Origin: Chloroflexota bacterium
Lineage (GTDB): Bacteria > Chloroflexota > Dormibacteria > Dormibacterales > Dormibacteraceae
Assembly (NCBI GenBank): GCA_005879675.1
Contig: VBJE01000131.1
Span: 1-7,579 of the forward strand
Reading direction: 5' to 3'
Length of the DNA stretch: 7,579 nt
The notes under the pieces are model-generated. The model saw only the letters and a list, made by a program, of their open reading frames with translations, was not told the DNA's origin and searched no databases. Numbering within the stretch: the first letter of the stretch is position 1; every line of letters starts with the position of its first letter. Shown here one piece after another: positions 1-4,849 of the stretch. The position numbers and the translations under genes are program-made.

Positions 1-32
1 AGGTTGCGCTCTACCAGGTGAGCTACGCCCGC
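1..32 (-). tRNA. tRNA-Gly (probable), 5' half only, cut by window edge
   Basis: Read on the minus strand, the first 32 bases give the 5' half of a tRNA. Acceptor strand GCGGGCG is followed by U8-A9, D-stem GCTC, a D-loop containing GGTAG, D-stem GAGC, then the 5' anticodon stem CAACC and U32. The tRNA 5' end is at 32. The anticodon and the whole 3' half lie left of the window, so the identity is inferred: a GCGGG acceptor together with a CAACC anticodon stem is typical of bacterial tRNA-Gly with anticodon GCC. It starts 17 bp beyond the stop codon of the minus-strand nucleotidyltransferase gene, with no hairpin between, so read-through co-transcription is possible. Confidence 0.8.
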
Positions 33-49
33 TCGGCAGAGATTCGATT

Positions 50-2572
50 CTAGGTCTCGACGACGGCCTCCGCCTGTGGCGCCGCCTCGGACACCACCGA
101 CCTCACCAGCGCCGAATACTCCTCCACCAGCCGTTGCGCATGCTCCGGGTTCGTGGTCGACGCGATCACGTAGTACTCCGGCCGGTCCGCGTCCGGCGCG
201 ACCAACACCCAGCCGTCGTCGACGAACACCTTCACCCCGTCGGTCAGGTCGACCCGGTCCTTCAGGTGCCGCTCCATCATCGTCCGCATCACGCGCCCCT
301 TCACCTCCCAGGGGCAGAACTCGACCGCCACCCTGTGCGTCACCGCGGGGATCCGACCGCGCAGCGCGCCCAGCGACGTCCCGCTGTGCGCCAGCATCTC
401 CAGGACTCGCGCGATCGTGAAGATGGCGTCGAACGAGATCGCAAAGTCCGGCCAGCAGTACCCGCCGCCTCCGTCTGACGCCAGCACCGCATCCGCGTGC
501 TGCGCGGAGCGCAGCACAGCGCCTGGGGTGATCTTGGTCGGCACGAACCGGCTCCCCAGCTCCTCGGCGATCATCGAGAACGCCAGCGACGACGACGCCG
601 GCCCGAGCACCATGCCCTGCTTGGAGGTCATCGCGAGCCGCGCCAGGACCGCGAACGCGGCGTTGTGGTCGAGCACCGCCCCCGACTCGTCGACGATGAA
701 GCACCGCTCGCCGGGCGTGTCGATGAACACCCCGAGCTTGGCCTTGACCGCCGAGGTGATCACGCCCATCTCCTGCAGGTGCGCCTGGAACGTCGCATCG
801 TCCTGCTCCATCACGATCTCGGCCGGGGCTGCGTTCAAGGGGATGACCGTGCAGTTGAGCTCGCGCAGGATCTGCGGCAGCACCATCGCGGCCGCACCGT
901 TGTTGTAGTCGATGACAACCTTGAACGCGGCGCCCCGAACCGCCTCCAGGTCGAGCTTGGCGAGCATGTCCTCCATGTAGCGGTCGGTCTGCTGGTCGCG
1001 CCGCGTGATCCGGCCCATCTCGTAGTGGGACACGCGGCGGATGTCCTCGCGGAAGAACAGGCCTTCGAGCTTGCGCTCGCTTCGCTTGTCGATGTCGAGC
1101 CCGAGGTCGTCGAAGATGCGCACGTCGCCCGAGCGGGGATCGACCGGCGACGTCTGCACGTGCACCGCCGAGACGTGGTTGTGTCGCGCCCAGTAGCGAG
1201 AGACGGGGGCGGGCAGGACCGACAGGTCGATCACGTTCGTGCCGGACGAGATCAACCCCGACATCAGGGCGCGGCCGATCATCCGCGCCGAGCGCGTGTA
1301 GTCGCGCGAGAACGCGATCTCGGTCCCTTTCGTGGTCAGCGCCCCGATCGCCGCTCCCAGCCGCGAGGCGAACTCCGGCGTGAGCTCGATGTTGATCAGG
1401 CCAGTCAGGCCGTAGGAGCTGAACAATCCGCGCTTCCACGAGCCGGCCCAGATGATCGACTCGTGCACGACGGCACCCGGCTCGACCTCTTTGTTGGGCC
1501 AGATGCGGACGTTGGCGTTGACCGTGGAGCTGGCGCCGATGGTGACGTCGCTGCCGATGACCGCGCCTTCCTCGAGCAAGCAGCCGTTCTTGACCGTCAC
1601 CGAGCGACACACCACCGCGCCCCGCAGGCGGGAGTTGAGGCCGATGTAGCTGTGGTCCCAGACGATGGAGTTCGAAAGCTTCACGCCTGAATCCACCGTG
1701 GTGTACGCGCCGACGATCGCCGGGCCGTTCACCCACGCGCCGGCGCGGACCTTGGCGCCTGCGCCGATCAGGGCCGGGCCGTCGACGCGGGCGCCCGAGA
1801 AAACCTCCGCGTCCGGATGGATCCAGGTCGAGTCGCCGACGCGGTCGCCGGGGATCTGCACCTTGACCTTGCCTTCGAGGCAGTCGAAGTTGGCCTTCAC
1901 GTACGCCGCGTGGCTGCCGACGTCCTCCCAGTAACCGTCGGCGATCCAGCCGAAGACGTGCTCGCCCTCTTTCAGGAGCTTGGGGAATACGTCGCCTGAC
2001 CAGTCGGTGACCTCGCCCGGCCGGAAGAAGTCGAACACCGCCGGGTCGAGGATGTAGATACCCGTGTTCGCGAGGTCGGAGATCACCTCGCCCCAGCTCG
2101 GCTTCTCGATGAAGCGCTGCACCGCGCCGCCCTCATCGACGACGACCACGCCGTACTCGAGGGGGTTCGGCACCGGTTTCAGGACGATGGTCGCGATCGC
2201 CTTGCGCTCGCGGTGGAACCGCGCGGCCGCGCCGAGGTCGATGTCGGTGAGCGAGTCGCCGGAGATGACCACGAAGGTCTCGTTCAGCTGCTGGCGGGCG
2301 AGCATCACCGAGCCGGCGGTGCCGAGCGGCGAGTCTTCGACCGAGTAGTTCAGCGCGACTCCCTGATCGGAGCCGTCGCCGAAGTAGTTGCGGATCGAGG
2401 CGCCCAGGTACTGGACGGTGGCCACCACGTCACGCAGCTGGTGGCGGCGCAGGTGGAGAAGGATGTGCTCCATGATCGGCCGGCCCGCGACTGGCACGAG
2501 GGGCTTGGGCATGTTGCTCGTGAGCGGGCGAAGGCGCGAGCCTTCGCCGCCGGCCATCACGACTGCCTTCAT
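50..2572 (-). CDS. Sugar-1-phosphate nucleotidyltransferase (mannose-1-phosphate guanylyltransferase family) fused to a degenerate phosphohexomutase domain
   Basis: Complete 840-residue protein, normal length for the fused family usually named mannose-1-phosphate guanylyltransferase. Residues 1-235 are the nucleotidyltransferase fold: signature GGEGSRLRPLT at 8-18 with Lys23, LGTAG at 83-87, metal/sugar site GD at 105-106, FIEKP at 154-158, NTGIY at 169-173, Asp194 and WEDVG at 215-219. Residues about 243-375 are left-handed beta-helix hexapeptide repeats. Residues about 384-825 have the four-domain layout of a phosphohexomutase, but the catalytic loops are altered: the serine loop reads QTSPVDP at 473-479 and the metal loop DTPGER at 618-623. 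The N-terminal domain should therefore make an NDP-sugar in the cytoplasm, while the C-terminal domain is probably not a working mutase. GDP-mannose is the family's usual product. Beside phosphorylase and synthase genes, glucose 1-phosphate is an alternative substrate. The ATG start has a Shine-Dalgarno sequence at the right distance. It is divergent from the phosphorylase gene by 29 bp. Confidence 0.9.
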   Translation of the reverse strand: MKAVVMAGGEGSRLRPLTSNMPKPLVPVAGRPIMEHILLHLRRHQLRDVVATVQYLGASIRNYFGDGSDQGVALNYSVEDSPLGTAGSVMLARQQLNETFVVISGDSLTDIDLGAAARFHRERKAIATIVLKPVPNPLEYGVVVVDEGGAVQRFIEKPSWGEVISDLANTGIYILDPAVFDFFRPGEVTDWSGDVFPKLLKEGEHVFGWIADGYWEDVGSHAAYVKANFDCLEGKVKVQIPGDRVGDSTWIHPDAEVFSGARVDGPALIGAGAKVRAGAWVNGPAIVGAYTTVDSGVKLSNSIVWDHSYIGLNSRLRGAVVCRSVTVKNGCLLEEGAVIGSDVTIGASSTVNANVRIWPNKEVEPGAVVHESIIWAGSWKRGLFSSYGLTGLINIELTPEFASRLGAAIGALTTKGTEIAFSRDYTRSARMIGRALMSGLISSGTNVIDLSVLPAPVSRYWARHNHVSAVHVQTSPVDPRSGDVRIFDDLGLDIDKRSERKLEGLFFREDIRRVSHYEMGRITRRDQQTDRYMEDMLAKLDLEAVRGAAFKVVIDYNNGAAAMVLPQILRELNCTVIPLNAAPAEIVMEQDDATFQAHLQEMGVITSAVKAKLGVFIDTPGERCFIVDESGAVLDHNAAFAVLARLAMTSKQGMVLGPASSSLAFSMIAEELGSRFVPTKITPGAVLRSAQHADAVLASDGGGGYCWPDFAISFDAIFTIARVLEMLAHSGTSLGALRGRIPAVTHRVAVEFCPWEVKGRVMRTMMERHLKDRVDLTDGVKVFVDDGWVLVAPDADRPEYYVIASTTNPEHAQRLVEEYSALVRSVVSEAAPQAEAVVET

Positions 2573-2584
2573 CTCCCCTTCCTC
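2573..2584 (-). promoter_or_regulatory. Ribosome binding site of the nucleotidyltransferase gene
   Basis: On the minus strand GAGGAAGGGGAG runs directly into the ATG. GAGGA ends seven bases before the start codon, a normal Shine-Dalgarno spacing, which supports the start at 2572. Confidence 0.7.
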
Positions 2585-2586
2585 AC

Positions 2587-2592
2587 TACGAT
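2587..2592 (+). promoter_or_regulatory. Candidate -10 element for the phosphorylase gene (near-leaderless)
   Basis: TACGAT fits the TANNNT -10 pattern and ends nine bases before the GTG start codon. A transcript from it would begin at or very near the GTG. No Shine-Dalgarno sequence precedes that GTG, which fits leaderless initiation. No convincing -35 is visible. The element shares two bases with the -10 proposed for the opposite strand. Confidence 0.3.
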
Positions 2593-2618
2593 CTTATTCG
2601 CGTGCAGGAAGAACTCAA
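2591..2618 (-). promoter_or_regulatory. Candidate promoter for the nucleotidyltransferase gene
   Basis: On the minus strand TTGAGT (2618-2613) and TAAGAT (2596-2591) are separated by 16 bp, close to a sigma-70-type -35/-10 pair. The expected start point would lie just before the GAGGA ribosome binding site. The -35 element and most of the spacer lie inside the first codons of the divergent phosphorylase gene. This is a match by eye to general consensus, with no transcript data. Confidence 0.4.
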
Positions 2619-3603
2619 GCAATTCGCATACGACCTGCTCTGGACCTGGCAACCCCGTATCGAGCATCTCTTTCGCACTCTCGACCCCGAGCTCTGGAAG
2701 TCGACGCGCGAAAACCCGGTCCTGCTCCTCTCCCAGCTGGGTGACGAAGGGGTGCGCGGCGCCCTGGAGCGACCAGAGGTCCAACGGGCCTTCGACGACG
2801 CGCAGACCGCTTATCGCGACTACTACGAGCGCCACCCCCGGTTCATGGACGCGCAGGCCCCGCTAGGCATCGCCTACTTCTCGCTCGAGTTCGGCCTCTC
2901 GGAGTGCCTGCCCATCTACTCGGGCGGCCTCGGCGTGCTGGCGGGCGACCACCTGAAGGCGACGAGCGACCTCGGCCTCCCGCTCGTCGCCGTCGGCCTC
3001 CTTTACAAGCAGGGCTTCGGCCGGCAGGACATCGACCAGGGTGGACGCCAGTTCGAGGTGTACTCCGAGAACCGCGGCTCGGACCTCCCCGTCAACAAGG
3101 TCGAGGGGGTCGAGGTCGAAGCGCCGATCGGTCAGCGCAACGTGCGCATCGCGGTGTGGCGGGCGCAGGTCGGCCGCGTCCCGCTGTTCCTCCTCGACAC
3201 CGATCTCGAGGCCAACCCGCAGGACCTGCGCGGCATCACCGACCGCCTGTACGTGCCGGAGCCCGACCGCCGCCTGCGCCAGGAGATCGTGCTCGGCATC
3301 GGCGGCGTGCGGGTGCTCCGCGCCCTGGGACTCGACTCCGGCGTCTTCCACCTCAACGAAGGACACAGCTTCCTGTGCGCGCTCGAGCGCATCCGCGAGC
3401 TGCGAGCCTCGCGCCAGATGACGCTCGAAGAGGCGCGGCTGGTTTCGACGCCGGCCTCGTGTGGGACTTGCTCGGCCCGTACCTGGCGCAGGTCGGCATC
3501 TCCTTCGACCGCTTCATGGACCTTGGGCGCCAGCGTCCGGGCGATCCGCGCGAGCGGTTCTGCACCACCTACGCGGCGCTGCGCCTCGCCGACCAATCGG
3601 TAG
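2602..3603 (+). pseudogene. glgP: Alpha-glucan (glycogen) phosphorylase, N-terminal part of a frame-broken gene
   Basis: The GTG start opens a protein of the GT35 alpha-glucan phosphorylase family, which cleaves alpha-1,4-glucan with phosphate to release glucose 1-phosphate. Residues 1-80 resemble the family's N-terminal region (FAYDLLWTWQP, FRTLDPELW). The phosphorylase core begins with IAYFSLEFGLSE at 90-101, followed by YSGGLGVLAGDHLKA at 106-120, LLYKQGFGRQ at 133-142 and FHLNEGHSF at 249-257. Homology runs to Leu280-Val281 (codons 3439-3444). There the frame is lost and about 52 unrelated residues follow before the TAG at 3601. The gene continues in another frame from 3441. The expected family segment of the VFTTHTPVPAG type, which carries an active-site His, is absent at the break. 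Alone this 333-residue product lacks the PLP-binding domain and cannot be active. It may be a pseudogene or an assembly error. The GTG was chosen because homology starts right there. Confidence 0.85.
3439..3446 (+). other. Frame-break junction in the phosphorylase gene (inferred 3n+1 nt deletion)
   Basis: Codon CTG at 3439-3441 ends the upstream frame and GGT at 3441-3443 begins the downstream frame, equivalent to a -1 shift. The family segment normally present between the flanking residues is missing. If it had the usual 14 residues between Val and Gly, the loss is about 46 nt, and a shared GGT could be the microhomology at the junction. The size is inferred from remembered family consensus. 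Confidence 0.7.
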
Positions 3604-4601
3604 GCGTCAGCCGCCTGCACGGCGCGGTCTCGCGGCGGATCTGGAAGGACGCGTGGCGCGGCCTCCCCGAGGCTCAGGTCCCCATCGGGTCCGTCACCAA
3701 CGGCGTGCACATGCCGACGTGGGTCGCGCCGGAGATCGCCGCTCTGCTCAGCCGCTACGTCGGCCCCGATTGGTGGGACCTCGATCCCGCGGACGGCCGC
3801 TGGCACGCGGTGCACGAGATCGCCGCCGCGGAGCTGTGGGAGATCCACGGCCAGCTGAAGCGCCGGTTGCTCGAGCTCGTCAAGGAGCGCGCGGAGACGC
3901 CGCACGAGGTCGACATGAACGCGCTCACCATCGGCTTCGGGCGCAGGTTCGCGCCTTACAAGCGCGCCAACCTGCTCTTGCGCGACCGGCCGCGCCTCAC
4001 CAAGCTGCTGCGCAACTCGCGCCGGCCCGTGCAGATCCTGTTTGCCGGCAAGTCGCACCCCGCCGACCAGCCCGGGAAGGACATCGTCGCGGGAATCGTC
4101 GGGCTCGCTCGTGAAGAGCCTCGCGTCATCTTCCTGAAGGACTACGACATCACGCTGGCCCGGCATCTCGTCCAGGGCGCGGACATCTGGCTCAACAACC
4201 CGCGCCGGTTCCTGGAGGCGAGCGGTACGAGCGGCATGAAGGCGGGCGCGAACGGCGGCCTCAACGTCAGTGTCCTCGACGGGTGGTGGGACGAGGCGTA
4301 CCGGCCCGAGCTGGGGTGGGCCATTCCGTCAGCGGCGACGCTGGACCGCCAGGACGTCGACGACCTCGCCGAGGCCGAGGGCTTGTACCGGCTGCTCGAG
4401 CGAGAGGTCGTGCCGGCCTTCTATGACCGGGACGAGAACGGGATCCCGCTGCGGTGGGTGGAGATGATGAAGGCGTCGATCCGCCACGTCGTGACGCAGT
4501 TTGCGGCGCGGCGGATGGTGATCGACTATTTCAACGCCGCGTACGGTCCCGGCGCCCGCCGGGTCGAGCAGCTGCGGCTACTGCCCGACTGGGGTGGATG
4601 A
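3441..4601 (+). pseudogene. glgP: Alpha-glucan (glycogen) phosphorylase, C-terminal part of the same frame-broken gene
   Basis: Phosphorylase homology resumes at GFDAGLVWDLLG, in the frame whose codons begin at 3441, and runs 386 codons to TGA at 4599-4601. Landmarks in order are SRLHGAVSRRIW, SVTNGVHMPTWVAPEI, the phosphate/PLP-contact motif GRRFAPYKRANLL (Lys codon 3960-3962), FAGKSHPADQPGKDIV, then EASGTSGMKAGANGG, whose Lys (codon 4239-4241) matches the pyridoxal phosphate Schiff-base lysine of GT35 enzymes. The end is LLPDWGG. Together with the N-terminal part and about 15 missing residues the intact protein would be near 680 residues, plausible for the shorter bacterial alpha-glucan phosphorylases. 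No ribosome binding site precedes this part, so independent expression is unlikely. The catalytic domain shows no other damage, so any loss of function is recent or the break is not real. The last 24 coding bases lie in a 27-nt repeat that recurs at the end of the convergent synthase gene. Confidence 0.85.
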
Positions 4602-4604
4602 GGG
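4578..4604. repeat. 27-nt direct repeat, left copy (end of phosphorylase gene)
   Basis: Begins CTACTGCCCGACTGGGGTGG and continues to GAGGG. It matches 4823-4849 at 26 of 27 bases; the only difference is A at 4598 versus C at 4843. This copy encodes the phosphorylase C-terminus LPDWGG and its TGA stop. It is framed by an 8-bp inverted repeat, GAGCAGCT at 4566-4573 and AGCTGCTC at 4605-4612. Confidence 0.9.
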
Positions 4605-4623
4605 AGCTGCTCTCGTTGCTTTG

Positions 4624-4646
4624 GCGGCCGGGTTTATCCCGGCCGC
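4624..4646. terminator. GC-rich hairpin after the phosphorylase gene, candidate terminator
   Basis: GCGGCCGGG (4624-4632) pairs perfectly with CCCGGCCGC (4638-4646) around a five-base TTTAT loop, 22 bp after the phosphorylase stop. There is no following T-run, so it is not a canonical intrinsic terminator. U-less hairpin terminators are proposed in high-GC bacteria. It may instead be one arm of the structured insert. Confidence 0.45.
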
Positions 4647-4649
4647 ATC

Positions 4650-4684
4650 CCGCGTGGCTATGAGCCGCCAGGGGTCGCACGCGG
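4650..4684. repeat. Inverted repeat within the insert
   Basis: CCGCGTG (4650-4656) pairs with CACGCGG (4678-4684), 7 bp, enclosing a 21-nt loop. Confidence 0.5.
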
Positions 4685-4706
4685 AGGGCATTTAATCAAG
4701 TCCAAT

Positions 4707-4724
4707 CCACTCGGGAAGGAGTGG
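4707..4724. repeat. Short hairpin within the insert
   Basis: CCACTC (4707-4712) and GAGTGG (4719-4724) form a 6-bp stem with loop GGGAAG. Its last base is also the first base of the larger stem at 4724-4790, so the two would stack or compete. Confidence 0.45.
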
Positions 4725-4790
4725 CGGCGCGAATCCGGCCGGCATTAGCCGTGATGGTTTTAACGAGCGCGACCGGCCGTTGAGCGCCGC
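4724..4790. repeat. Two-tier stem-loop within the insert, possible structured RNA
   Basis: Outer stem GCGGCGC (4724-4730) with GCGCCGC (4784-4790), 7 bp. Inner stem CGGCCGG (4736-4742) with CCGGCCG (4773-4779), 7 bp. The internal loop is GAATC on one side and TTGA on the other, which allows tandem G-A/A-G pairs on the plus strand. A 30-nt AT-richer loop caps it. Two collinear perfect stems suggest a folded RNA or DNA arm. No known RNA family is recognised. Confidence 0.5.
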
Positions 4791-4792
4791 GT

Positions 4793-4822
4793 ATGAGAGG
4801 AAACCTCGAGGTTTCCTCTCAT
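4793..4822. terminator. Perfect 30-nt palindrome, candidate bidirectional terminator
   Basis: Two 15-nt arms (the left one is ATGAGAGGAAACCTC) are exact reverse complements with no spacer, centred between 4807 and 4808. As RNA it gives about a 13-bp stem with a TCGA loop, identical from either strand. It lies between convergent genes and abuts the right direct repeat exactly. There is no T-run on either side. A bidirectional terminator or the end of the inserted element are the main readings. Confidence 0.6.
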
Positions 4823-4849
4823 CTACTGCCCGACTGGGGTGGCTGAGGG
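4823..4849. repeat. 27-nt direct repeat, right copy (end of synthase gene)
   Basis: Second copy of the repeat at 4578-4604, with one mismatch. On the minus strand it encodes the synthase end ATPVGQ and its TAG stop at 4825-4823. On the plus strand it still contains the phosphorylase ending LPDWGG plus TGA at 4844-4846, although the phosphorylase gene no longer reaches it. Confidence 0.9.

Larger units (their letters stand above)
4605..4822. other. 218-nt non-coding insert between direct repeats, dense in hairpins
   Basis: This stretch separates the two convergent genes and holds no convincing coding sequence. At least five inverted repeats fill it: 4624-4646, 4650-4684, 4707-4724, 4724-4790 and the perfect palindrome 4793-4822. 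The direct repeats at both borders make it look like a discrete inserted unit, for example a small non-autonomous element or a structured-RNA cassette. I do not recognise the family. It encodes no transposase. The 27-nt flanking duplication is longer than usual target-site duplications. Confidence 0.5.

Noticed and set aside
1..50. tRNA-associated attachment site of an integrated element
   Set aside because: Only the tRNA 5' half is visible, no duplicate of it occurs in the window, and the adjacent gene is an ordinary metabolic gene.
497..1690. A 397-codon plus-strand open frame antisense to the nucleotidyltransferase
   Set aside because: It is Arg/Asp/His-rich, typical of antisense frames in GC-rich genes. 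The minus-strand frame carries clear family motifs over its full length.
3430..3450. Programmed -1 ribosomal frameshift in the phosphorylase gene
   Set aside because: The frame change matches -1, but the conserved segment itself is missing from the DNA and there is no heptameric slippery run, so recoding would not restore the enzyme.
3132..4166. A 344-codon minus-strand open frame within the phosphorylase region
   Set aside because: It is antisense to clear phosphorylase homology and has the same shadow-type composition.
4624..4646. Type I-E CRISPR-like repeat because of the GGTTTATCCC core
   Set aside because: It is a single copy with a different stem and no spacer pattern.
4605..4822. CRISPR array or insertion sequence
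   Set aside because: There are no regularly spaced repeats and no transposase. The hairpins differ from one another.
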